DNA of 64,000 bases from Candidatus Gastranaerophilales bacterium (GCA_016280955.1 JAEEHV010000023.1:124001-188000), one strand, 5' to 3'; shown: positions 17,022-26,132, numbered from the stretch's first letter. A program made the numbers and translations. Notes: generated by a model not told the origin, from the sequence alone.

Positions 17022-17719
17022 CCGATATGTATAGCACATTTTCTTTTGATTTAGGCAGAGATGCTGTAAGGTATATTATTAAAAAATATAAAATAGCAAA
17101 AATGTATATTCCGTATTATTTGTGTGATGTTATTCGTCATACTCTTGCGGAGGAAGGGTGCAAACCAGTATTTTATCATATAGATGATAACTTTTACCCG
17201 TCAATTTCTTTTCCTGAAACGGAGTATATTTTTTATCCCAATTATTTTGGTATCTGCAAAAATAATATAAATAATCTTGCTCAAAACTATCCTAAGCTGA
17301 TTGTTGATAATGCTCATGCATATTATGACAAACCTTCGGGGTTTGCCTGTTTTAATGTCGGTCATAAATTCAATTTACCCAAATCTACCCTTTGGATAAA
17401 AAAGGATGATTCTGTGCAGGAATTAAACTTAAAGCAAGATGATATTAAAGCGGCAGAGGATATGTTAAATCTGTTTTTGGAATTACACAATCAATATGGT
17501 AAAGATAATATGATTAAAATTGACCTTAATAATCTGTCTTGTTCATGTATATATCCGTTTTTGGCGAAATCGGAAAACATAGCGGAAAAGGTTGTTAAAG
17601 AATTAAAAAATAAAGGTAAAACGGTATATCGTTATTGGAGTCCTTTACCTAAGAGCTTTAATGAATATAAATTCTTTCTGCGTCTTGTGCCGATGCCTGT
17701 TTTACCTGTAGTTAATTAG
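17003..17719 (+). CDS. short DegT/DnrJ-like PLP-fold protein
   Basis: A 238-aa protein resembling the large domain of DegT/DnrJ/EryC1 sugar aminotransferases. Visible pieces: GRDAVRYIIKKY near the N-terminus, IPYYLCDVI, LIVDNAHAYYDKP (the usual [ED]-D-A-H/Q cofactor segment) and FNVGHKFNLPKST, whose Lys122 sits where the PLP lysine is expected. At 238 aa it is far below the family's ~370, lacking much of the C-terminal domain, so enzyme activity is doubtful. Start overlaps the preceding gene; a second ATG at 17027 is possible. Confidence 0.55.
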   Translation: MESIYLTDMYSTFSFDLGRDAVRYIIKKYKIAKMYIPYYLCDVIRHTLAEEGCKPVFYHIDDNFYPSISFPETEYIFYPNYFGICKNNINNLAQNYPKLIVDNAHAYYDKPSGFACFNVGHKFNLPKSTLWIKKDDSVQELNLKQDDIKAAEDMLNLFLELHNQYGKDNMIKIDLNNLSCSCIYPFLAKSENIAEKVVKELKNKGKTVYRYWSPLPKSFNEYKFFLRLVPMPVLPVVN

Positions 17720-17751
17720 TTGCTGTATATAGTATTACATTAAGTTGAGTC

Positions 17752-18651
17752 TTATTCTGCATAGCAGGAGATTGACATACAGTTACGAAGTTTGTTCAAT
17801 GCTCTTGCTTCGGTTTGTCTGATACATTCTTTTGTTACACCATACATTTTGCCGATATCTTCAAGTGTAGTTTTTGCAAAATTTTCAAGACCGAATCTCA
17901 TTTTTATAACTGTCTGTTCGCGTTCTTTTAGTACTGATATAACCTGACGTAAGTCGTTTTTTAGTTCTTCGTATTCAATATTTTCTTCAACAGTTGTTGT
18001 ATCATCAGCAACAACGTCTGCAACAGAAAGTTCGCTGCCGTCTTTTCCGTCATAGCTTCCTTCAATTGAAACGGTTGAAGTATATGCAGATAAGTATGTG
18101 TCAATTTTTTGAGGTTCGATATTCATTCTTTCCGCAACATCTTTTGTTGTAACCTGAGTATTACAAAGACGTTCCATTTCAGCTTTAACCTTTGAAAATC
18201 TTGATAATGTTTCCTGAATATATACAGGAATTTTCATGCAGTGTGACTGTTCTGATATTGCTTTGAACATAGCCTGTTTAATCCACCATGTTGCATAAGT
18301 TGAAAATCTGTAACCTAATGAAGGATTAAATTTTTCAACGGCTACTATTAAACCTAAGTTACCCTCTTGTATTAAGTCAGTCATTGGTAATTTTGAAACA
18401 TGAATAGCTTTTCTTGCAACGGTAAGAACTAATTTAAGATTTGACTGAACCAGAATTTTCTTAGCTTCTTTGTCGCCCTGTTGTGCTCTTAATGCAATCT
18501 CTTTCTCCTCTTCCGCACTCAGATTCTTGTAGCTGTTTGCTTTTCTGAAATAAGCATTGATTTCATCTCCTGCAGCCGGTGCTGTAACATAATTGTCACA
18601 GAACGGATTTGAGCTGCCAACTTTTTTCATAGTAACAAATTGATCTTTCAT
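17752..18651 (-). CDS. sigma-70 family sigma factor (group 1/2 type)
   Basis: A 299-aa sigma factor. Region 1.2/2.1: NAYFRKANSYKNLSAEEEKEIALRAQQGD. Region 2.2-2.4: DLIQEGNLGLIVAVEKFNPSLGYRFSTYATWWIKQAM. Region 3: PVYIQETLSRFSKVKAEMERL. Region 4.2: TLEDIGKMYGVTKECIRQTEARALNKL (helix-turn-helix). It lacks a long region 1.1, so it may be an alternative rather than the housekeeping factor. A 32-bp near-perfect palindrome lies ~120 bp upstream and a small CAGGTA/TACCTG hairpin (18676-18694) lies in the leader. Confidence 0.93.
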   Translation of the reverse strand: MKDQFVTMKKVGSSNPFCDNYVTAPAAGDEINAYFRKANSYKNLSAEEEKEIALRAQQGDKEAKKILVQSNLKLVLTVARKAIHVSKLPMTDLIQEGNLGLIVAVEKFNPSLGYRFSTYATWWIKQAMFKAISEQSHCMKIPVYIQETLSRFSKVKAEMERLCNTQVTTKDVAERMNIEPQKIDTYLSAYTSTVSIEGSYDGKDGSELSVADVVADDTTTVEENIEYEELKNDLRQVISVLKEREQTVIKMRFGLENFAKTTLEDIGKMYGVTKECIRQTEARALNKLRNCMSISCYAE

Positions 18652-18771
18652 ACGTTTAAACTCCTTGGGGCTGAACAGGTAAATATATACCTGCTTTTGT
18701 ACAACTACAATTTAAATAATGTAATTGGGGGTAACTCTCTAAGGATTGACGAAACACATAACAAATAATCC

Positions 18772-18803
18772 TTATATACTTATGATATATCATGAGTATA
18801 TAA
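18772..18803. promoter_or_regulatory. 32-bp near-perfect palindrome upstream of the sigma factor gene
   Basis: Arms TTATATACT...AGTATATAA around the self-complementary core ATGATATATCAT, with a single mismatched pair. It lies between hpt and the sigma gene, 121-152 bp before the sigma start. Good candidate operator; shares the TATACT/AGTATA half-site with 2149-2166. Confidence 0.5.
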
Positions 18804-18909
18804 AATTCAATTGTTTTGTTAAGTTTTATTAAGCAAAAAGTCCTATTTTTTAAAAAGTTTTACAAAACTTAATATAAAATTTCAGACAAAAATTAACCTT
18901 TTGTTATGA

Positions 18910-19446
18910 CTATGACTGTGTTTCAATGTATCCTATGTAAGGTAAATTTCTGTAAAGTCCGTCATTATCTAAACCGTATCCGACAACAAATTTGTCATCT
19001 ATTTCAAAACAGTAATAATCAGGATTTATATCAACTACTCGTTTTATTTTTTTATCAAGCAGTGAGCAAAACGTTAATGACTTTACTTTAAATTTGTAAT
19101 CAAAAAAGTCTGTTAAAAATTTTGCAGTATGTCCTGTATCAACGATATCTTCAGCAATAATAACATTTTTGTCGTTCAAATCCGGAAGCAGAATATCAAT
19201 TGCACGAACTTTTCCGCTGGATTCTGTTCCCGAACCGTAACTTGAAAGCCGAATAAACTCCATTTTAACAGGCATTTTCAACTGTTTTGCCAGGTCTGTC
19301 ATAAACATTACCGAACCTTTTAATACACATATAAGATAAACTTCTTCTTGTTTATATAAATTGTTTAAATTATCAGCCATAGTTTTTATTGCTTGTTGAA
19401 TTTGGCTTTCGCTAATCAATGGTTTAATATCTTGCTCTGTGTACAT
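18910..19446 (-). CDS. hpt: hypoxanthine phosphoribosyltransferase
   Basis: A 178-aa purine salvage enzyme forming IMP/GMP from hypoxanthine/guanine and PRPP. The PRPP-binding motif is VIIAEDIVDTGHTAKFL; the N-terminal LICVLKGSVMFMTDL block and C-terminal VGYGLDNDGLYRNLPYIG are typical of HPRT. It follows tilS with a 15-bp gap, the common tilS-hpt arrangement, so the two are probably co-transcribed. Confidence 0.96.
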   Translation of the reverse strand: MYTEQDIKPLISESQIQQAIKTMADNLNNLYKQEEVYLICVLKGSVMFMTDLAKQLKMPVKMEFIRLSSYGSGTESSGKVRAIDILLPDLNDKNVIIAEDIVDTGHTAKFLTDFFDYKFKVKSLTFCSLLDKKIKRVVDINPDYYCFEIDDKFVVGYGLDNDGLYRNLPYIGYIETQS

Positions 19447-19461
19447 AATTAAATCTCTTTC

Positions 19462-20808
19462 TTATTTAATTTCCAATATATGTGTAGGAAGTCCGTTTAC
19501 TCCGATTTTATCACTTATTCCTACACCGGCTGCCCATAGAACTTCTGAATCATTGCACAAAAGTACAATATCATCTCTCTGATGTTTTTGTATTCCTTTT
19601 GAATTGAGGTATTTTTTTAATTTCATTGTGCCATCCATTCCAAAAGGTCTGATAACATCACCATCTGCCCTGTATCTTAGTGTGAGAGGGAAGTGCATTT
19701 TAGTTAAATCTACATATGCATAGTTCTCATTTGAATTAGGAAAACGAATCAGATTATTTGTATCATACGGTTTTATTGTAAACTTTTTGCCGCCAAATTT
19801 GTATTCTCCAAGGCACGGAATACTGATTGCACAATGTTCTTCCTTTGGAGATTTTTTTCGGTGAGGGATTCGTTCAATAATTTTATTATCTGCATAAAGC
19901 CACATTGTTGATGACAGTGAAAGTGTGCTGCCATTTCTTTTTTCAATATTTGTTTCAATAAAATCAAAGAGCTCACGAATCTTTTTGGAATCAAAATCAA
20001 GTCCTAATTGTTGTATAAATTCATACAGTATCCGTTTTTTTACCGGAAATGAGAGTTTTTTATATTCTTTTGGATTTATACTTTCTTCATTAAAAACATT
20101 AGGTCTTATAGTTTTCATATATTCTTCGATTATTGCGTTATCGCAGGTTGCATTATCGGCTAAAATATTTAATGCATCTTTTACTTCGGAATTAATTTGT
20201 TCCAAAGCAGGAATAACGGTTAAACGAATATAGTTTCTTTTATATGTCGTATTTGAGTTTGATGAATCCATATTTGGGGTAAGATTATTGTCGTCACAAT
20301 ATTTTTCAATATCTTTTCTGTATGTTGTAATAAGCGGACGGTAAAAATATCCCCTCTTTGGCGGAATTCCCCTTAATCCTATAATTCCGGTTCCTTTAAT
20401 AATGCGGTACAGTATAGTTTCTGCGTTGTCATCTTTATTGTGTGCCGTTAATACCGCATCTGCATCATTAACATCAAATGCTTCATCAAAAAATTCATAT
20501 CTGGCAATTCGTGCATCGTTTTCTGTCTTTTTTAAATCAGCAGGTGCATTTTTTGTATAAAATTCTATTCCTCTGACTTTTGAAAACAGGCGGCAAACCT
20601 CCTGTTCTTTTAGGGATTCTTCACCTCGCCAGTTGTGGTTAAAGTGAGCTGCTATAATTGTCATATCTTGAAAATCAGGTTGTTTCTTCAGCTTCGATAA
20701 AATATCAATCAGGCACATAGAATCGTACCCGCCTGAGAATCCGACAACTAAAGTTTTATCTTCAAGTTGATACTTTTTTAAAAAATCAGCAACCCTTTTA
20801 ATTAACAT
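19462..20808 (-). CDS. tilS: tRNA(Ile)-lysidine synthase
   Basis: A 448-aa N-type ATP pyrophosphatase that puts lysidine at C34 of tRNA-Ile(CAU). The PP-loop SGGYDS is at 25-30, followed by AAHFNHNWRGEES and TAHNKDDNAET, both characteristic of TilS. The C-terminal domain ends in the substrate-recognition portion (LRYRADGDVIRPFGMDGTMKLKKYL). First gene of the tilS-hpt pair; a TATAAT box lies about 20 bp upstream on the minus strand. Confidence 0.96.
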   Translation of the reverse strand: MLIKRVADFLKKYQLEDKTLVVGFSGGYDSMCLIDILSKLKKQPDFQDMTIIAAHFNHNWRGEESLKEQEVCRLFSKVRGIEFYTKNAPADLKKTENDARIARYEFFDEAFDVNDADAVLTAHNKDDNAETILYRIIKGTGIIGLRGIPPKRGYFYRPLITTYRKDIEKYCDDNNLTPNMDSSNSNTTYKRNYIRLTVIPALEQINSEVKDALNILADNATCDNAIIEEYMKTIRPNVFNEESINPKEYKKLSFPVKKRILYEFIQQLGLDFDSKKIRELFDFIETNIEKRNGSTLSLSSTMWLYADNKIIERIPHRKKSPKEEHCAISIPCLGEYKFGGKKFTIKPYDTNNLIRFPNSNENYAYVDLTKMHFPLTLRYRADGDVIRPFGMDGTMKLKKYLNSKGIQKHQRDDIVLLCNDSEVLWAAGVGISDKIGVNGLPTHILEIK

Positions 20809-21112
20809 TATTAACCTGCCTTGAGGATATTATAACATAAACTTGTTTTGAAAATAAAACAGGATATTTTAATAATTTCAAGCCATTCTCTTTTTAATAT
20901 TAATAAATTATGCAATCAAGAGCCGATAGCCTTTTGCTAAAAATTTAGCTTTGATATACTTTTTAATACTAAAAATTTAAGATAAAATTAATATATTTTC
21001 TTATTTGCATAGACTTAACAGCTAATTTCTGATAGAATAGTCTAGTAGGGCTTGCACAATGCAACTTCGTCACACACGATTTTCAGAGAAATTGGACGAA
21101 AGGAGGCAAGCT
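20809..21112. other. 304-bp AT-rich intergenic region
   Basis: No supported gene. The left part carries the tilS leader (TATAAT on the minus strand near 20829). The right part leads into the small peptide gene and contains a GTAGGGCTTGCAC stretch (21045 on) similar to the GTAGGG-ended hairpin just downstream. Confidence 0.5.
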
Positions 21113-21187
21113 ATGGTTGACAAAATAATAATGCTATTACTAGCTTTTGCAATCGCCGTAATAGCATTAAAATTGAATCAACTGTAG
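21113..21187 (+). CDS. 24-aa hydrophobic membrane peptide, type I toxin-like
   Basis: MVDKIIMLLLAFAIAVIALK plus NQL: a single transmembrane helix with a charged N-terminus. A perfect AAAGGAGG lies 6 bases before the ATG, far better than most genes here. The stop codon is followed at once by a long hairpin that opens with TGTAGGG and closes with CCCTACA (21183-21239). Tiny hydrophobic peptide, strong ribosome site and folded 3' end match type I toxins of the Fst/Ldr/TxpA kind; a small membrane regulator is the alternative. Confidence 0.5.
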   Translation: MVDKIIMLLLAFAIAVIALKLNQL

Positions 21188-21239
21188 GGTGCAGAGGGCT
21201 TCTAAGTCATGCTTAACTCTTAGGAGCTCCGCCCTACAC
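21183..21239 (+). repeat. GTAGGG-ended long hairpin
   Basis: Outer arms TGTAGGG and CCCTACA with inner pairing CTAAG/CTTAG. It has no U tract immediately after. It could protect or terminate the peptide mRNA, or be a REP-like repeat; compare 57797-57894. Confidence 0.55.
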
Positions 21240-21300
21240 TTATATTATTTACGATTTTAGTGTGTTTGTCAATCTTTGGGGTAAATAGAATGGAAATACT

Positions 21301-21579
21301 TTACAAATAAAATTCCTTTGTATCCGGTTTGCAAGAGTCCCAATCTGACGAGAGAGATACATAGAATGTCAGGACTTTGAGAATATTTGCAATATCGCCC
21401 TTAGAGATTGTTGTCAGTAATCCTGCAATACGATTTACCATGTATTTATTCAAAGTTTTCATGTCCTTTTGCGTCAGCTTGCCCCTTGAATGCATTTCCT
21501 CAATAGGTCCGCTACGGAACGCAAATTGTGTAATTCCTTTGGATAACATATCAATTGTTTCAAAATCTAATGTTGTCAT
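21301..21579 (-). CDS. unknown 92-aa protein of the kind seen on conjugative/accessory elements
   Basis: The central block FAFRSGPIEEMHSRGKLTQKDMKTLNKYMVNRIAGLL resembles, from memory, a small family common in integrative elements of gut Firmicutes; this cannot be verified here. Its function is not known to me. The start is set by GGGGGTAAACT before ATG. It lies between a toxin-like peptide gene and a large metallopeptidase gene, supporting an accessory origin. Confidence 0.6.
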   Translation of the reverse strand: MTTLDFETIDMLSKGITQFAFRSGPIEEMHSRGKLTQKDMKTLNKYMVNRIAGLLTTISKGDIANILKVLTFYVSLSSDWDSCKPDTKEFYL

Positions 21580-21700
21580 AGTTTACCCCCATAATTTCAC
21601 CCTCAATACCTCAATAATTTATCCCTTTTGAATAGAAATTATTTTTCAAAAGGTGGAAAAAGTAAATATGCAAAACAACCATCCTAAACAACAAACTAAT

Positions 21701-21729
21701 TTGTAACAATTATGTCTTAATTGTTACAA
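21701..21729. promoter_or_regulatory. 12-bp-arm inverted repeat upstream of the HEMIH protein gene
   Basis: TTGTAACAATTA-N5-TAATTGTTACAA, ~80 bp before the start at 21809. Perfect arms; a plausible operator. Confidence 0.45.
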
Positions 21730-21808
21730 TTATCACAAAAACATTAAAGATTTTGACTAAAAATGCCGATAAGCATTAATAAGAAGATGTAAGTTGATAG
21801 AGGCAAAC

Positions 21809-24004
21809 ATGGAATTTGAATATAAAAACAAGTGGCACGGAATATCAAAAGTAAATATTAATGTTGGCGACAAATGGGAATATTTAGGCATTACAAACAA
21901 GTACTTAAATTCTGTATTCTATAAAATTGATGATAACAAAAGAGATGAAAACGGTCATAGAGAAGTTTCTCAAGATGAATTAACAATTTTAGAAAAGTTG
22001 TTTAAAATAATTGCAGATAAAACAGGTTGTTATCTTTTTTTCGATGAAGATTTTCAAGAAATGGAAAAACAAATTGATGAAGGAAAAATTGAAGGATTGC
22101 CCAAACGAAGTCCTGATGAAACAGTAGAGAATAACGAACCACAATATAAAGAAAGTGTTACACATGGCGGTTTTCATCTTACAAAACAAGACCTAAAAGA
22201 TATAGAAAATGGTAAGACTGATATCGAGACAATTCGCCAAAAATATATAGAAAAAATAAAAGCAGATTTAAAACAATATAATAAATATGATGACAGATTT
22301 CCTGAAGGCAAGTATGAAGTAGATGTTGTTTTTAACGGAAAATATTTTGAATCATTTGTATATGATACAGAATTTGAATCATTCAAAAAATCAGATCCTA
22401 AAAAATTGAAGCTTGCTGTACAAGAATTTGATAATGGAAATTTTGATGCAATAAATACAATTGAAAATCCTGTTGAATTTTTGGAAGCCTACCGTAAACA
22501 ATCTGGCGGAAAAACTATGCTTTCTACACTAATGACAAGTTATCAAGAGGGTAAAATATCCTCCGACAAAATAAAAGAGTACATGAATACTTTAGAAGGT
22601 AAGTTCGAAGAATATGAACGAGAATATAAAAAAGCAAAACAAGATAATAATTTTGATAATGTTAATAGTTTTTGGTATGGCAGTTATTTTGATTTGAGTT
22701 TACGAGTTGGTGAATATTTTGATCAAGAAAAAGGAATGCAAAGAAGGTATGAAAGTAACGAGATTAATCGTGAACAAGTACATGAACTGCAAAAATTTAT
22801 AAAAGACAATTATAATATTGAGATTAAAGAAAATATAGCCGCCAGAATAATGGATGAAACTGTGAGGTATGACTATCATATTTATGAATATGATTTCGAA
22901 GAACTTAAAAATCATTATAAAAATCTTGACGAAGAACGAGTAAAATATAGTGCTCGATGGAATATTCCATATGATGGAGATGATGTAGACATAAATGAAA
23001 TTAAAGAAATACAAAAACTTTTTAAAGATGAATACAACAAAGATATATCAGAAACGGATGCTGCTTCTATGATTAAAGATTATAGAAGACCATTTGAAAA
23101 AGGGTTTAATTTAGAAAAACTAAAACAAAACTTTTTGAATGGAAAGATTTTTAGCAATGGTAATGTAAAAGACTTTAAAGAATATCTGGAGGTAAAAGTT
23201 CTTGGTAGCGGTTTTATAAAAAACGATACTCTTGAAACATTAGAGGCAAAAGCGCAAGCTACTGAACAAGAATACGGCAGATACAATTTTGATATCAAAA
23301 AATCTCCCATTTCAGATTTGGCACGACAATCAGATAGAATGAGAAATAAAGCAGAGAAAGAGATACAAGTAACAAAAACCAATGATAAAATCATTATGAA
23401 AAATAAGTCAACTAAAGAAAAACGTGTTATAGACTTGAATATGTTGACTGCTTCATTGGATGATGCTCACAAGCAAACTTTATTAGAAGCTTTAAACGGT
23501 TTTAATAAACTTTCTTTGTGGGAATTTGCAAAAGAAGCTACAAACAGTATAGGTACATTCATTCATGATGAGAAACACGCATTAGCAGAATACAATGTAG
23601 AAAATGATAATATAAATATAAACACAAAAACAGAACAAAAAGTAGATACTTATACACTTTTGCACGAAATGATTCATGCGATGATGGCTACTATAATTGA
23701 CGGTAAAAATACAGAAAACGAGCCATTGTTTAAAGAATTCGTTGAAACTTTTGAAGAAGAAAAAAAGGTTCATGATGAAAAAGGACTGCGAAATGGTTCC
23801 ATCGATGGTTCAAATTATACTTATTGTGCTCAAAGTATTCTTGAATTTGCTGCAGAATCAGGCTGTTTATGGCTATCAGGAAAATCTAATTCTGAATTCA
23901 CGATTGCAACACATTTTCCTAAATCATATAGATTATTTGTTCAATTGATAGAAAAAATACGTACACAAAAAACTGGACGCTCAATGAATGAAACATCTAG
24001 TTAG
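21809..24004 (+). CDS. large unknown protein with C-terminal HEMIH metallopeptidase motif
   Basis: A 731-aa protein, unusually AT-rich compared with neighbours. Residues 1-600 are charged and helical, with repeated Lys/Glu/Asn-rich segments and two similar blocks (EINREQVHELQKFIKDNYNI and DINEIKEIQKLFKDEYNK). The C-terminal domain contains LLHEMIHAMM (zinc site near residue 619) and, ~65 residues later, LEFAAESGCLWL, which could give the third ligand. There is no signal peptide. The ATG at 21809 follows AGAGG; an upstream TTG is less likely. Function unknown; a protease effector or an element-encoded protein are both possible. Confidence 0.65.
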   Translation: MEFEYKNKWHGISKVNINVGDKWEYLGITNKYLNSVFYKIDDNKRDENGHREVSQDELTILEKLFKIIADKTGCYLFFDEDFQEMEKQIDEGKIEGLPKRSPDETVENNEPQYKESVTHGGFHLTKQDLKDIENGKTDIETIRQKYIEKIKADLKQYNKYDDRFPEGKYEVDVVFNGKYFESFVYDTEFESFKKSDPKKLKLAVQEFDNGNFDAINTIENPVEFLEAYRKQSGGKTMLSTLMTSYQEGKISSDKIKEYMNTLEGKFEEYEREYKKAKQDNNFDNVNSFWYGSYFDLSLRVGEYFDQEKGMQRRYESNEINREQVHELQKFIKDNYNIEIKENIAARIMDETVRYDYHIYEYDFEELKNHYKNLDEERVKYSARWNIPYDGDDVDINEIKEIQKLFKDEYNKDISETDAASMIKDYRRPFEKGFNLEKLKQNFLNGKIFSNGNVKDFKEYLEVKVLGSGFIKNDTLETLEAKAQATEQEYGRYNFDIKKSPISDLARQSDRMRNKAEKEIQVTKTNDKIIMKNKSTKEKRVIDLNMLTASLDDAHKQTLLEALNGFNKLSLWEFAKEATNSIGTFIHDEKHALAEYNVENDNININTKTEQKVDTYTLLHEMIHAMMATIIDGKNTENEPLFKEFVETFEEEKKVHDEKGLRNGSIDGSNYTYCAQSILEFAAESGCLWLSGKSNSEFTIATHFPKSYRLFVQLIEKIRTQKTGRSMNETSS

Positions 24005-24088
24005 TTAAATTTTTACACCGAATCCTATGAAATACTATCTTTTCATCTCATTCAATCATCAAATCGCTGAAATGCTTTGAAATATAAT

Positions 24089-24119
24089 AAAATACAGGAA
24101 TAACATATTCCTGTATTTT
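24089..24119. terminator. bidirectional terminator between the HEMIH gene and aspS
   Basis: AAAATACAGGAAT / ATTCCTGTATTTT, 13 perfect pairs with a 5-nt loop; A- and T-rich flanks serve both convergent genes. Confidence 0.85.
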
Positions 24120-24152
24120 ATGTATTTTAAAGTATTAAATTTAACTTAAATT

Positions 24153-25928
24153 TTATTGTTTCTGAACTGTACTCTTAATATGGAGTTCTCTCATTTGTTG
24201 GAGAGAAGCTTCACCCGGAGCATCTGACATCAGACACTTTGCACTTGCGTTTTTCGGGAATGCAATAACGTCACGGATGGATTCTGTTCTGCAAAGTAGT
24301 GCAACAAGCCTATCCAAACCGATTGCAAGTCCGGCATGCGGAGGAGTACCGTATTGAAGAGCATTAACCATAAATCCGAATTTTTCTGTTGCTTCTTCTT
24401 CGGTTAAACCTAATGCCTTGAAGATTTTCTTTTGAACTTCACTTGAGTGGATTCTTACAGAACCGCCGCCAAGCTCAGTTCCGTTATAAACGATATCGTA
24501 AGCAATTGATTTAACATTGCCTAAATCACCGCTATCCAACTTGTCTAAATCTTCAATGTTTGGAGATGTAAACGGATGGTGCATTGCAAGGAATCTGCCT
24601 TCTTCATCTGACCATTCAAACATTGGGAAGTCTACAACCCATAATAAATTGTGTTTGCTCTCGTCGATTAAGTTAAGTGATTTACCGAAGTGTAATCTTA
24701 ATCTTCCCATAACATCATAAACGAGTTTAGGCTTATCTGCTACAAAGAAGATTATGTCGCCTGCTTTAGCGCCTGCTCTTTCCTGTATAGCTTTTGCCTG
24801 TTCTTCAGTAACAAATTTAAGAACAGGTGATTTAGCTGTTCCGTCTTCAAGATAAATGATATTAGCAAGAGCTTTTGCACCAAATGATACTGCAAGTTTT
24901 GTAATATCATCAATGTCTTTTCTTGAATACTTAGCACCGCCTTCAATCTTGATACCACGAACAATACCGCCGTTTAACAATGTATTCTTAACAATATCAA
25001 AATTTGATTCTAAGATAATATCGCCGATATCAAACAATTCTAAACCAAATCTTGTGTCAGGTTTATCAGAACCGTATCTGTCCATTGCTTCCTGCCAAGG
25101 CATCTGAATGAACGGAGGATGAATATCAACTCCGGCTGCTTTAAATGCATCAACCAACAGACCTTCTACTGTTTCAATAACGTCCTGTTGTTTTACAAAG
25201 GAAAGTTCCATATCAATTTGTGTAAATTCAGGTTGTCTGTCAGCTCTCAGGTCTTCGTCACGGAAACACTTTGCTATTTGGTAATATCTTTCAATACCGC
25301 CAACCATTAAAAGCTGTTTAAAGATTTGCGGAGATTGAGGAAGTGCAAAGAATTTACCCGGCTGAACTCTTGACGGAACAAGATAATCTCTTGCACCTTC
25401 CGGAGTAGTTTTAATCAAAATCGGTGTTTCAACTTCCAAAAATTCTTTGTTATTAAGATAATTTCTCACAGCCTGAACTATGTTGTGTCTAACTTTCAGG
25501 TTGTTAAGCATTTTTTCATTTCTTATATCAAGGTATCTGTATTTAAGTCTTACATCTTCAGAAACATTTTCGTCACCTAAAACAAACGGAAGTACTTTAG
25601 ATTCTGATAATACATTTACCCCCTCTGGATACATTTCAACCTGTCCTGTAGGATATTTTTCGTTATAAGTTTCTTCAGGTCTTTTTGAAATTTTGCCGTG
25701 TACCTGAATTACATATTCACTTCTTAGTTTTGAGAATTCTGCATGAACTTCCGGATTTATCTGGGGGTTAGCTACAAGCTGGAAAAATCCGCTTCTGTCA
25801 CGAAGTTCTATAAACAAAATACCGCCTAAGTCACGAACGGTAGAAACCCAGCCACAAAGAGTTAATTCTTCTCCTAAGTTATTGAGGTTGAGCTCACCGC
25901 AATTCACTGATTTCATACTTGTTTTCAA
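24153..25928 (-). CDS. aspS: aspartyl-tRNA synthetase (bacterial type)
   Basis: A 591-aa class II synthetase. It has an N-terminal OB-fold anticodon domain (LCGWVSTVRDLGGILFIELRDRSG), motif 2 (CFRDEDLRADRQPEFTQIDME), the GAD insertion domain in the middle and motif 3 (GLAIGLDRLVALL). Translation probably starts at a TTG (25928), since GGGAGA lies eight bases before it and the next ATG is 21 bases away. Monocistronic, ended by a strong hairpin. Confidence 0.97.
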   Translation of the reverse strand: MKTSMKSVNCGELNLNNLGEELTLCGWVSTVRDLGGILFIELRDRSGFFQLVANPQINPEVHAEFSKLRSEYVIQVHGKISKRPEETYNEKYPTGQVEMYPEGVNVLSESKVLPFVLGDENVSEDVRLKYRYLDIRNEKMLNNLKVRHNIVQAVRNYLNNKEFLEVETPILIKTTPEGARDYLVPSRVQPGKFFALPQSPQIFKQLLMVGGIERYYQIAKCFRDEDLRADRQPEFTQIDMELSFVKQQDVIETVEGLLVDAFKAAGVDIHPPFIQMPWQEAMDRYGSDKPDTRFGLELFDIGDIILESNFDIVKNTLLNGGIVRGIKIEGGAKYSRKDIDDITKLAVSFGAKALANIIYLEDGTAKSPVLKFVTEEQAKAIQERAGAKAGDIIFFVADKPKLVYDVMGRLRLHFGKSLNLIDESKHNLLWVVDFPMFEWSDEEGRFLAMHHPFTSPNIEDLDKLDSGDLGNVKSIAYDIVYNGTELGGGSVRIHSSEVQKKIFKALGLTEEEATEKFGFMVNALQYGTPPHAGLAIGLDRLVALLCRTESIRDVIAFPKNASAKCLMSDAPGEASLQQMRELHIKSTVQKQ

Positions 25929-26070
25929 TTTATTATCTCCCTATTTATATTTTCGTATTTATATTATATTTTTACTCCAAACAGGGGTAAATGTAAAGAA
26001 AACGCAAAGAGGAAAGTACAATAAATTTTGAGAAGAAACTTAATATTTCTTAATAATTGCAAAAAACATG

Positions 26071-26101
26071 TCAATTTCTTAGTTTTGAAATACTTTATAT
26101 A
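26071..26101 (+). promoter_or_regulatory. shared-class promoter (copy 2)
   Basis: TCAATTT, 15-bp spacer, CTTTATATA (26093-26101); 31 bp before the start at 26133. Confidence 0.7.
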
Positions 26102-26132
26102 TATAAATGATATAAGAATAGGAGTTGTTAAC

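Noticed and set aside
25613-25622. Copy of the GGGGTAAAT word in aspS
   Set aside because: Within conserved coding sequence and imperfect, so not counted with the intergenic set.
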